Part shown: positions 33,795 to 41,807 of the stretch, one piece after another
How positions within the stretch are numbered: the stretch's first letter is position 1
Layout of the letters: the number at the start of each line of letters is the position of its first letter
Origin: Cyclobacterium sp.
GTDB taxonomy: Bacteria; Bacteroidota; Bacteroidia; Cytophagales; Cyclobacteriaceae
Direction: 5' to 3'
NCBI RefSeq assembly: GCF_014762705.1
Contig: NZ_JABURL010000015.1
Coordinates: forward strand, 62,001-126,000
Length of the DNA stretch: 64,000 nt
The notes under the pieces: generated by a model
Database searches by the model: none
The model's input: the letters and a program-made list of their open reading frames with translations, nothing else
Told to the model about the DNA's origin: nothing
Position numbers and translations under genes: made by a program

Positions 33795-34541
33795 ATGTTT
33801 CAGGTCAATATTTTTTGTGAGGAATCAAGAGTGCCGGAATGGAATGAACATTCTGGTGCGCCTCCTTCAAATTTTCTGCACGTCTGGCGGGCACCTGTCC
33901 ACATGCCCCGGCAAGACCTCGACTCCATCATGGCATTGATGAATGAGGAAGAAGTTGAAAAGGCAGCAAAGTTTTACCTCCGGGAAGACAAAATCCGATA
34001 CGCGATCGGGAGAGGATTTCTTCGGAGACTGATAGGCCACTATCTGAACATAGATCCCAAAACCGTAATGTTTCACAGGAGCAAGCACAATAAACCAATA
34101 TTGGTAGCTCACAACAACTTCCATTTCAACATCAGCCATGCTGGTGATTGGGTGGTTTTTGCCCTGAGCAAAGCAACCATAGGAATTGATATTGAGCCCA
34201 TCAATGCAACTTTTGACTACCAGGAAGTAGTAACGCAATTTTTTGAACCATCTGAAATTGACTTTATTTCGAAATCAGCCAACCCTTACCAATCTTTTTT
34301 TAAAATATGGACCCGGAAAGAAGCTTTCCTGAAGGCTTTGGGATGGGGTTTGACTGATCATCTCCATCACTACTGCTTTCTGGATAGAAGGCGGTCTATT
34401 TCTTTACCAGAGCCCATTGAACACAAGGATTGGCAGATAATAAGCTTTGTGATGGAAGAAAAATATTATCTGAGTCTGGCAAACCCCAAAACAGAAACGT
34501 TACCACTTTTTTTTGATTGGAATGCCCTTGGAAGTTCATAA
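33795..34541 (+). CDS. 4'-phosphopantetheinyl transferase superfamily protein (Sfp type)
   Basis: A 248-residue Sfp-type enzyme expected to transfer 4'-phosphopantetheine from CoA to a carrier protein serine. The magnesium-binding signature is IGIDIEPI (Asp and Glu positions), and the second motif is FFKIWTRKEAFLKALGWGL. The N-terminal half contains the typical HVWRAPV and RYAIGRGFLRRLIGHYL segments. Length suits the Sfp/AcpT subgroup rather than AcpS. No acyl carrier, polyketide or nonribosomal peptide gene occurs in the window, so its partner lies elsewhere. It is a stand-alone gene, convergent with the SNF2 helicase gene. Confidence 0.88.
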   Translation: MFQVNIFCEESRVPEWNEHSGAPPSNFLHVWRAPVHMPRQDLDSIMALMNEEEVEKAAKFYLREDKIRYAIGRGFLRRLIGHYLNIDPKTVMFHRSKHNKPILVAHNNFHFNISHAGDWVVFALSKATIGIDIEPINATFDYQEVVTQFFEPSEIDFISKSANPYQSFFKIWTRKEAFLKALGWGLTDHLHHYCFLDRRRSISLPEPIEHKDWQIISFVMEEKYYLSLANPKTETLPLFFDWNALGSS

Positions 34542-34582
34542 GGTTTTTTGGGAAAATACCTTCATATAACGGGACCTCAATT

Positions 34583-37500
34583 TTAATCAAACAGGGACAA
34601 CATGCCTTCTCCATCCAGATAACCTAAAAAACTGTCTCCTTCTACAATGACTTCTTTTGCCATTTTACTTTTGGCCGCCTGCAATTTCATGATTTTCTCC
34701 TCTACGGTATCCTTGCAAATCATCCGGTATGCGATGACATGCTTTTCCTGCCCCATTCGGTAGCATCGGTCTATGGCCTGATTTTCCACAGCGGGATTCC
34801 ACCAGGGGTCCAGAATATAGACATAATCGGCAGCTGTTAGATTGAGACCGGTACCTCCCGCTTTCAAACTGATCAAAAACACCCTTTTGGTGGGGTCTTG
34901 TTGAAATTGATTCACCCTTAATTCCCTTTCCTTTAGGCTGGTTTTTCCATCCAGGTAGGTATACGATACATGGTTTTCCTGAAGTTTTTCCTGAACAATA
35001 TCAAGCATTTTAACAAACTGGCTAAAAACCAGCAATTTATGATTGCCCGTTTTCTCCAGTATGTGTTCCAATAGCAGGTCAATCTTTGCCGAGGCATCTT
35101 TTCCCACGGAATGGTTTACCAGGCGGGTGGCATCACAAATCTGCCTCAACCTCGTCAATCCTTCCAAAACATACATTTTGGACTGTCCGGCACCTTCTTC
35201 TTCAAATTTCTTCATCAGATAATCCCGGAATTCGTTTCTGTAGGCATCATACACCTTCCGTTGTACGGGATCCATCTCGCAATAAAGGTACTCTTCCGTC
35301 TTATCCGGAAGTTCTGTTAGCACCTCCTTCTTGGTTCTTCTCAGGACAAAGGGCTTGATTTTTTTCTGCAGCTCATCCAGAATGCCTGTATTTCCCTTTT
35401 TCAGTGGATCCAGGTAATGGTCTTTAAAACCTTTAAAGGATTGGAAAAAGCCGGGATTTACAAAATTCATTTGTGCATACAGCTCTGCCAATCCATTTTC
35501 TATGGGCGTCCCAGTCAGGGCTATTTTTAATTTACCGTTGAGTTTGGTGATGGCTTTATACCGAAGGGACTGCGTATTTTTGATTGCCTGAGACTCATCG
35601 GCAATGATGATATCAAAAGGAATTTGCTTCAGAAGGTCCAGGTCATTGATTACCAGTCCATAACTGGTGAGCAAAACCTCATGCCCCTGAAGGGCTTCCA
35701 CAGTATCGTATCGGGAACCATGGTGGATAAAATAATCCAGATGGGGCGCAAATTTCTCCAATTCATCCTTCCAATTGAATAAAAGGGTAGTAGGTGCAAC
35801 CACAAGCACTTTTGTTCCTTCCTTCTCCGTCATCTTGCAAATCAGGCTGATGAGTTGGAGGGTCTTGCCCAGGCCCATATCATCTGCCAGAATACCTCCC
35901 CAGCCGTATTCCTGAAGAAAATTCAGCCAATTCAATCCCACCTGTTGGTAGGGTCTTAGGTCAGCCTTTAATTTTTGGGGTATTTTGGTTTTCCTGATAC
36001 TGGAAAATTGCTTCAACCTTTCCTTTTTCTCTTCAATCTCTTTAAATATTTCCGGAAAATCATGAATTTCCTCCACCTCATCCAGCAGGTTAAATTGTGT
36101 TTTTGAGATTCTAATCTGGTCTTTTTCCGTCTCTCCGGACCTGAACAATCTACAGAACTTCTGTACCCATTCCTCAGGCAAAATTCCAATGGTTCCATCC
36201 GACAATTCCACATAATTCCTGTCCCTATCGAGGGCACTTTTGATATCTTTTAATTTCACCTTGTTATTGCCAAAGGCTACCTGTGCATTGAGTTCAAACC
36301 AGTCTTGGGTGGAACCAAATTCCATGGATATTGCAGGAGGGAAAGGGGAGTACTTTTTGATTCTGATATTTTCCAGCCCAAATACGGTAACCTTATTGGC
36401 TTTTAAGGTTTCAAATGCTTTCATAAACCACAGCTTTTCCATAAAAGCATCGTGGTTCAAATGAAAGAAACCCTGATTTCCGCCCCGTTCAAAATTGGGA
36501 TGCAGGGATTTCAGAAAAGCCAGGAATTCATCTTCGGCATCCTCATCCCTTAAATACAGTGTTTTCGTTTCAGGGTCCATGATACTGTTCCCCTCTAGTG
36601 GGTTGGAAAAAGCCCTGGGTCCATATTTCAGGGCGGGTCGGAAAATCACCAAGCCGGTTAATTCAGAAATATAAAGTTGTTTCTTTAGTAATGGGCTATG
36701 ATCGGCTTCCTTGAAAAGACCGGATTCATCCATGATTTCAATATTTTTAGACAGAGGTAGTATTATTTTTTGAACATATTCATCCACATCTTTTTCTAAA
36801 AATTGCATTACCGGAAAATTGAGCAGCACCTTTAAAGTCAGCAATGCCTCTTTTGTCTGAAATGTCAGCAACCAGCGGTGCTTGTACAGGGCAAAGGCAG
36901 AGGAAAGGCTCAATTCATTTTTTTCATTTTCCAACTCCATTTTGCCCTCATCAGTGCTGATAAGCGGATGCAGTTCATATATCAGCCCCTTTTTGCTGAT
37001 CTTCAGTCCAAGCCTGGCTGGAAGAATTCTCAGTGCTGCTCCAAAGTTCTTTTTTTGAATTTTACCCTTTTGGTACTCATAGGCAGGAGCCTGATAAGTC
37101 GAAAGGTGATAGCCATCCATTGAAGTAAGAAAATCTTCAAAAAGTGAAAATATTTGATCCGTTTTCTTTTTTATTATGGCCTGGTTAAGTTTTTCTGCGG
37201 CCAATAGTGCTTCATCCATTCCTGAATTCTTGGCCAATCTCGGATCATAGGGATCGGTTATTGCGGTAAACCTGACGGAAAAATCCGAAGGCCTGTTTTT
37301 ACTACCCTTTGCCATGAAGGAAAGGATCCCCTGAAAATTACCAGAATGGTCTATGACAAGTGCAAAACCGGGATTATACTTGCCCAATTCATCGGTTTTA
37401 ACATTGGGAATCAGTTGGTTCGATGCCGCAAGATCGGCCATCCGTATTCCCTCTTCAATGAATTTCTTCGAAAGGCGATCAATGTGGTAAAGCCCGCGGA

Positions 37501-38374
37501 GGGGTCCTGAAGGAAACATGTGCAGCTGACCTTCATAAAACTCAAATCCAAAGGCTTTAATAGGGTCTTCCAACTGATCCAGAAGGCCCCATTTCCTCAA
37601 TTGATCTGCCGCAGCAGCCTCCCTTTGCCTTGAGGTAAGGTACTTCAGGTCACCAAGGTCAGTCTGGCTGAACCTTTTTTTCAGCCATTCCAAACCGGTG
37701 CGAACCAGGTATTTCCTTTGGTAGTCCCCATTGATGGTGATTTGTTTTCCATCAAAATGGATTTTCAAAAAATGGTGTTGTCCATTGATATCCACAGAAT
37801 AGTTGATACCATTTTCCAACAACTGGGCATTATACAACCTTTCATATATGAATTTTCCAGGAGGGATATCAAGTTTTTCTCCCAACTGAGGAATCTCCTT
37901 TTCCGAACAGGGGATGGTAATGGGAAAAGATAAATCATCTTCTTCAGGTTCCTTCTTTTCTACTTTCAGCGTTTTCTGGTTATCCATCCAGGGTGGAGGG
38001 AATTTTTGATAATCCACTCCAGTGGTCAACGCCAAATAATAGATTGCTGCAGCCACATGTTTACATTGATGATTTTCTATAAAATAAACACACTCGCATG
38101 TTATGGGGCTTTCTTCCGGTTTATCAGGTAATTTTTCAAAACCTTTTTCATCCCTTAGTACATTCCGGTTAAGCTGTTCCAAACTTATACTCACTGAATA
38201 AAAAGGCTCCATATTGCCCGCTACATCAAAAAAATAAATTTCTTTGGCTGGGTCAAAGTAGACAAAATCGACTTTTCCCTCGCGGAAAAGCGTAAAACCC
38301 CTGTTTAGCAAGGTTGGCTCCAAAAAAAATTTGATTTTGGACAGCTGACTTTTATGGAAAAAGGGAAGGCTCAT
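34583..38374 (-). CDS. SNF2-family DEAD/DEAH helicase with SWIM zinc finger
   Basis: A 1263-residue Swi2/Snf2 ATPase. The N-terminal SWIM zinc-binding motif is C93-E-C95 with C104-K-H106. A long middle region (about 120-770) has mixed beta-rich sequence without clear motifs. The SNF2 ATPase follows: ADDMGLGKT Walker A near residue 830, LLTSYGLV, IIADESQAIKN (motif II), LTGTPIENGL, then the second lobe with LVFSQFVKML, SLKAGGTGLNL and DPWWNPAVENQAIDRCYRMGQ. It translocates on double-stranded DNA and may remodel DNA-protein complexes such as RNA polymerase, as RapA does. SWIM-SNF2 proteins of this size are common single genes in Bacteroidota; no defence or restriction gene is adjacent. Confidence 0.9.
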   Translation of the reverse strand: MSLPFFHKSQLSKIKFFLEPTLLNRGFTLFREGKVDFVYFDPAKEIYFFDVAGNMEPFYSVSISLEQLNRNVLRDEKGFEKLPDKPEESPITCECVYFIENHQCKHVAAAIYYLALTTGVDYQKFPPPWMDNQKTLKVEKKEPEEDDLSFPITIPCSEKEIPQLGEKLDIPPGKFIYERLYNAQLLENGINYSVDINGQHHFLKIHFDGKQITINGDYQRKYLVRTGLEWLKKRFSQTDLGDLKYLTSRQREAAAADQLRKWGLLDQLEDPIKAFGFEFYEGQLHMFPSGPLRGLYHIDRLSKKFIEEGIRMADLAASNQLIPNVKTDELGKYNPGFALVIDHSGNFQGILSFMAKGSKNRPSDFSVRFTAITDPYDPRLAKNSGMDEALLAAEKLNQAIIKKKTDQIFSLFEDFLTSMDGYHLSTYQAPAYEYQKGKIQKKNFGAALRILPARLGLKISKKGLIYELHPLISTDEGKMELENEKNELSLSSAFALYKHRWLLTFQTKEALLTLKVLLNFPVMQFLEKDVDEYVQKIILPLSKNIEIMDESGLFKEADHSPLLKKQLYISELTGLVIFRPALKYGPRAFSNPLEGNSIMDPETKTLYLRDEDAEDEFLAFLKSLHPNFERGGNQGFFHLNHDAFMEKLWFMKAFETLKANKVTVFGLENIRIKKYSPFPPAISMEFGSTQDWFELNAQVAFGNNKVKLKDIKSALDRDRNYVELSDGTIGILPEEWVQKFCRLFRSGETEKDQIRISKTQFNLLDEVEEIHDFPEIFKEIEEKKERLKQFSSIRKTKIPQKLKADLRPYQQVGLNWLNFLQEYGWGGILADDMGLGKTLQLISLICKMTEKEGTKVLVVAPTTLLFNWKDELEKFAPHLDYFIHHGSRYDTVEALQGHEVLLTSYGLVINDLDLLKQIPFDIIIADESQAIKNTQSLRYKAITKLNGKLKIALTGTPIENGLAELYAQMNFVNPGFFQSFKGFKDHYLDPLKKGNTGILDELQKKIKPFVLRRTKKEVLTELPDKTEEYLYCEMDPVQRKVYDAYRNEFRDYLMKKFEEEGAGQSKMYVLEGLTRLRQICDATRLVNHSVGKDASAKIDLLLEHILEKTGNHKLLVFSQFVKMLDIVQEKLQENHVSYTYLDGKTSLKERELRVNQFQQDPTKRVFLISLKAGGTGLNLTAADYVYILDPWWNPAVENQAIDRCYRMGQEKHVIAYRMICKDTVEEKIMKLQAAKSKMAKEVIVEGDSFLGYLDGEGMLSLFD

Positions 38375-38481
38375 AATCAGTCAAAGTTAATTTGCTTTTT
38401 TATGGTAAAAAATTTTTATAGCTAATTAGCTGCGCTTGGAAAGCTGGTTTTAATTTACTAGTTTGAAGAAAATATAAATAA

Positions 38482-39576
38482 ATGAAAGCTAGATTTCTAC
38501 AACAATGTATCCTTTGGATTTCTTTATTGTTTGCTTGCAATAAGGCCGCCGAAGTTAAAGAGGGTTTGCCTCTGATTGAATTGGAAAAAACGACACAAAT
38601 CAATTCTCCCTACAAGATCGAACGCATTACTCCATTGGAAACCGATACCGCAAATCTGATCGGAGACCACCTAACGGTAAAATTTTCAGAAAACTCCTTT
38701 TTTATTTATGATGAAAGTGCCAGAGATGCCATCCACCAATTTGACCGTAATGGAAAATACCTTGGCAAATTCGTTGAAATCGGTGAGGGTCCGAATAGGG
38801 TCGGGAGCGCCAACGATTTTGTTCCAACCTTAGAAGGCTTGGAAATCCTTAGCGTAAAGGGCGATCTGTCTCAAATTATTCAATTTGATAGAAATGGGGA
38901 AATTACGGGGCAACTGGAGTTCGATTATTACGGGACTTCCTTTGCCAAATTGCCCAAGGGTTACTATGCCGCTTCCGGAAGCTATAATCTTCCCTTTGTC
39001 GAAAACAGACTGGCTATTATTAACGGGCAGGGGAAAACGGTAAAGGCGTTTTTACCCAATACCCATGAGATTTTGCCCATGCAGGAAAAAAATTTCTACG
39101 CAGCAAATGGATCCGTATTTTTCCATGAAATTTACAACAATCGCACGTACAAGGTAGAGGGGGACAGTCTTGCCCCAAGCTATCAATTTGATTTTGAAAA
39201 ATACAGCATTCCCGAAAGATTTTTTGAAATGGATTGGATGGCCGGTTTTGAAATGCTCAACCAGCAGGGTTTTGCCACCATTTCGCAGTATTGGGAAAAT
39301 GAAGACAAGGCTTTTTTTGGAGTGGATGTTCAGGTTAATGGCGGGTTGAATAAACATCAGGTCATTTTAGAAAAAGCGAGCGGGGAAGTAGGCAAAAGGA
39401 TTATCTCGGCTACAGCATTGTCAGCATTTTCTTCCCCGGTTGGTTTGATGGACGACCTTTTGGTATTCATCGCACAGGCACCGGATTATTTAAAACTCAA
39501 TACGGATCAATTGCCTGAGAATAGCCCCAAAATTCAGGAAGGAGATAACCCGGTTTTGTTATTCGTTGAATTTTAA
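38482..39576 (+). CDS. Six-bladed beta-propeller lipoprotein
   Basis: A 364-residue exported lipoprotein (lipobox in WISLLFACNK). The mature part resembles the Bacteroidota six-bladed propeller (NHL-like) family: ITPLETDTANLIG, SFFIYDESARDAIHQFDRNGKYLGKFVEIGEGPNRVG (quoted in parts: FFIYDESARD, IHQFDRNGKYLG, GEGPNRVG) and later IIQFDRNGEITGQ. These proteins sit in the periplasm or on the outer membrane inner face; ligand unknown. It is followed 61 bases later by a small redoxin-like lipoprotein gene, a pairing that suggests a joint envelope function. It diverges from the SNF2 gene. Confidence 0.75.
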   Translation: MKARFLQQCILWISLLFACNKAAEVKEGLPLIELEKTTQINSPYKIERITPLETDTANLIGDHLTVKFSENSFFIYDESARDAIHQFDRNGKYLGKFVEIGEGPNRVGSANDFVPTLEGLEILSVKGDLSQIIQFDRNGEITGQLEFDYYGTSFAKLPKGYYAASGSYNLPFVENRLAIINGQGKTVKAFLPNTHEILPMQEKNFYAANGSVFFHEIYNNRTYKVEGDSLAPSYQFDFEKYSIPERFFEMDWMAGFEMLNQQGFATISQYWENEDKAFFGVDVQVNGGLNKHQVILEKASGEVGKRIISATALSAFSSPVGLMDDLLVFIAQAPDYLKLNTDQLPENSPKIQEGDNPVLLFVEF

Positions 39577-39637
39577 GACTCCTGGACTAATTATTTACAA
39601 CATTTTGCTGTTTTTCCTTACGAATCTATATTAACCT

Positions 39638-40135
39638 ATGCGTGCCAATACCCTACTATTGCCATTATGTATCGTATGCGTTTTCGCTGGTTGCAGTCCA
39701 TCTGAAGAAAAAATAATTTTTCCGGAAAACTTGAAAAGCTATCAGGTTACAGATAGCATTCCCTTTAATCCTCACTGGATGCATGCTGAGAAAAAACTGG
39801 TGGTGGTTTCCAAACAACTTTATGTATTTTCCATCCCCTTTCTGGACATCATAGCCGAATATGATGAGGAAATGCCAGTGATTATTGTAATTACCAGAGA
39901 AGATAAAGATGAAATTATTCAGAGACTGACCGAATATGAGTTTCCCTATCCCTTTATACATGATCCGGATGGCTTGTTTATTGAAGAAAACCAAATATGG
40001 AAGCGTTTTGGTTATCAAGAGAAAAATACGATCGCTCCATTTTTTATGGAAGGGGATTATATATCGGAAATGGGTCTTGCTCAAATTAGTATGAGGCAGC
40101 TATTCAGAAAGCAATTGGATGAGTTTTTGAAATAA
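39638..40135 (+). CDS. Small lipoprotein with degenerate thioredoxin-like fold
   Basis: A 165-residue lipoprotein (lipobox FAGC). The mature part looks like a shortened redoxin: a central strand-helix-strand VVVSKQLYVFSIPFLDII, MPVIIVITREDKDEII, then FPYPFIHDPDGLFIEEN and a C-terminal helix QLFRKQLDEFL. That order matches the AhpC/TlpA fold, but no CxxC and no cysteine other than the lipobox and signal-peptide ones is present, so a thiol redox activity is unlikely. It may be a structural or binding variant. The fold assignment is inference from pattern only. It follows the propeller lipoprotein on the same strand. Confidence 0.6.
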   Translation: MRANTLLLPLCIVCVFAGCSPSEEKIIFPENLKSYQVTDSIPFNPHWMHAEKKLVVVSKQLYVFSIPFLDIIAEYDEEMPVIIVITREDKDEIIQRLTEYEFPYPFIHDPDGLFIEENQIWKRFGYQEKNTIAPFFMEGDYISEMGLAQISMRQLFRKQLDEFLK

Positions 40136-40177
40136 TTGGGTACAAAATTAGTTTCGAATTGGTTCTTCCTGGTGTTT

Positions 40178-40756
40178 TTATTCTACTTCTAAAAACTGCA
40201 ATACCTGTTCTACCGCTGCCATTTGCCTGGAAGGTGCCGCCTCTATTTTGGAGATGACCTGCACGCCATTATACAGGGTGTACAAAAGGTTGGCGATTGC
40301 ACGCAGGTCTTTTCCTTTTGGAAATTCCCCCATTACCTCCCCGGATTTCAGGTAGTCAAAAATTATCTTTTCGAAAACCTTTTGGTTATCTCTCAAGATT
40401 TCCTGCAAATGCTTGTCTTCCGGCATTAGGGCAGCTGTTAAATTGACGGTGAAACAGCCTTTGCGTTCCTTCCTTTCTTTGAGGGCACATTCAAATAAAT
40501 TTCGGATTCCGTCCTTGGCGTTGGGTTGGGAATACAATGCTTCAAGTATGGCAGCTTTGTTGTTTTCCCGGTAATTTTCAAATGCTTTTAAAAACAAATC
40601 TTCCTTACCTTTAAAAGTATCGTACAAGCTGGCCCTGTTGATCCCCAGGTGACTGACCAAATCCTGAACAGAAGTGGCATGATAACCTTTCCTCCAAAAC
40701 AATTCCATGGCCCTGTCTAAGACTTCAGATGTATCAAATGATTTTGCCCTTGCCAT
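40178..40756 (-). CDS. TetR/AcrR family transcriptional regulator
   Basis: A 192-residue regulator. The N-terminal helix-turn-helix is clear (SEVLDRAMELFWRKGYHATSVQDLVSHLGINRASLYDTF; split as EVLDRAMELFWRKGYHATS and LVSHLGINRASLYDTF), and the C-terminal ~130 residues form a helical ligand-binding domain (CFTVNLTAALMPEDK, AIANLLYTLYNGVQV). ATG 40756 gives the usual ARAKSFD start. Its upstream region holds a 28-base palindrome at 40789-40816, very likely its own operator. The opposite-strand alkB-like gene lies 190 bases beyond that site and could be a target. The ligand is unknown. Confidence 0.9.
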   Translation of the reverse strand: MARAKSFDTSEVLDRAMELFWRKGYHATSVQDLVSHLGINRASLYDTFKGKEDLFLKAFENYRENNKAAILEALYSQPNAKDGIRNLFECALKERKERKGCFTVNLTAALMPEDKHLQEILRDNQKVFEKIIFDYLKSGEVMGEFPKGKDLRAIANLLYTLYNGVQVISKIEAAPSRQMAAVEQVLQFLEVE

Positions 40757-40788
40757 GCTTGAGTGATTGTTGGATTTCACCAAATATA

Positions 40789-40816
40789 TATTATTGGAAT
40801 AATCATTCCAATAATA
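40789..40816. promoter_or_regulatory. Palindromic operator next to TetR gene
   Basis: TATTATTGGAAT and ATTCCAATAATA form perfect 12-bp arms around AATC. It starts 32 bases upstream of the TetR ATG, the usual position for autoregulation by a TetR protein, and faces the divergent alkB-like gene. Confidence 0.65.
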
Positions 40817-41006
40817 AAATAATAAATTTTGCTGCTGAAATAGAAAAAAAGGTATTTCCTCCCTGATTTTACAAGGGAATTTTTACCTTGATCTCAACTC
40901 ATTCAGGTGAACGCTTTCTTTTTAAACCGATTGTTCTTCTCCGGTTGCGCTTCTATTCCCTTCCATTGTCTGGAAACAAAAGTCAAATTCAAACCGTTTT
41001 AGAGGC

Positions 41007-41618
41007 ATGAAATTATTTGATACAGCTACTTTTCCATCCAAAAATTTATTGCCTCAGAATGGGATCGTTCATTATTGGGGAAAAATCATGGCTGAAGAAA
41101 AGGCGGATCAATATTTTAAAGCATTGTGGGAAACCATCGCCTGGAAAAACGATGAAGCAGTGATTTTTGGAAAAAAAATGGTCACCAAAAGGAAAGTGGC
41201 CTGGTATGGTGACAGGGAATTTGAATATACCTACTCAAATATTACCAAAAGGGCCCTTCCCTGGACCCGGGAACTTATAGCATTGAAGGCCATTACAGAG
41301 GAACGAACGGGTGAGGTCTTTAATTCTTGTTTGCTCAACCTGTATCATTCAGGTGAGGAGGGAATGGCATGGCACAGTGATGGGGAAAAAGACTTGAAAA
41401 AGCATGGTGCCATTGCTTCACTGAGTTTTGGGGCGGAAAGGAAATTTGCCTTTAAACACAAGCAAAGCAAGGAAACCGTCTCTTTATATCTGGAAAATGG
41501 CAGTTTGCTGCTCATGAAAGGAAGCACCCAAGACCACTGGCTGCATCGGCTACCCCCTACCAAAAAGGTCCAGGCCCCAAGGATCAACCTGACTTTCAGG
41601 TACATTATAATCAAATGA
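41007..41618 (+). CDS. AlkB-like 2-oxoglutarate/Fe(II) dioxygenase
   Basis: A 203-residue AlkB-family enzyme predicted to remove alkyl lesions from nucleic acid bases by oxidative demethylation. Iron ligands are H123 and D125 in MAWHSDGEKD and H180 in DHWLHRLPPT; the 2-oxoglutarate-binding arginines sit in PRINLTFR (R192 and R198). The substrate-recognition lid precedes (FEYTYSNITKRALPW). Length and motif order match the ALKBH2/3-like group common in bacteria. It is divergent from the TetR gene with a palindromic operator between them. Confidence 0.88.
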   Translation: MKLFDTATFPSKNLLPQNGIVHYWGKIMAEEKADQYFKALWETIAWKNDEAVIFGKKMVTKRKVAWYGDREFEYTYSNITKRALPWTRELIALKAITEERTGEVFNSCLLNLYHSGEEGMAWHSDGEKDLKKHGAIASLSFGAERKFAFKHKQSKETVSLYLENGSLLLMKGSTQDHWLHRLPPTKKVQAPRINLTFRYIIIK

Positions 41619-41807
41619 ACAATAAATATTGATAAACAGGGTTCGATGTTGAAATAGTACGAATTGGAAATGCTAATGCTTTCCAAACCAAATGGGCTAT
41701 TTCCTGATTTCCCTTTTCTGTATCTGTTTTTTTAGAGGAAACTGACTGAACAAATGGACTTCATCCATAACCGAACTCCGCTGGCAGGACTTCACAGAAA
41801 TCCCTTA

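Noticed and set aside
34583-38374. SNF2 helicase as part of a phage-defence island
   Set aside because: Flanking genes are a phosphopantetheinyl transferase and a propeller lipoprotein; no nuclease, methylase or DISARM/Drt-like partner is present.
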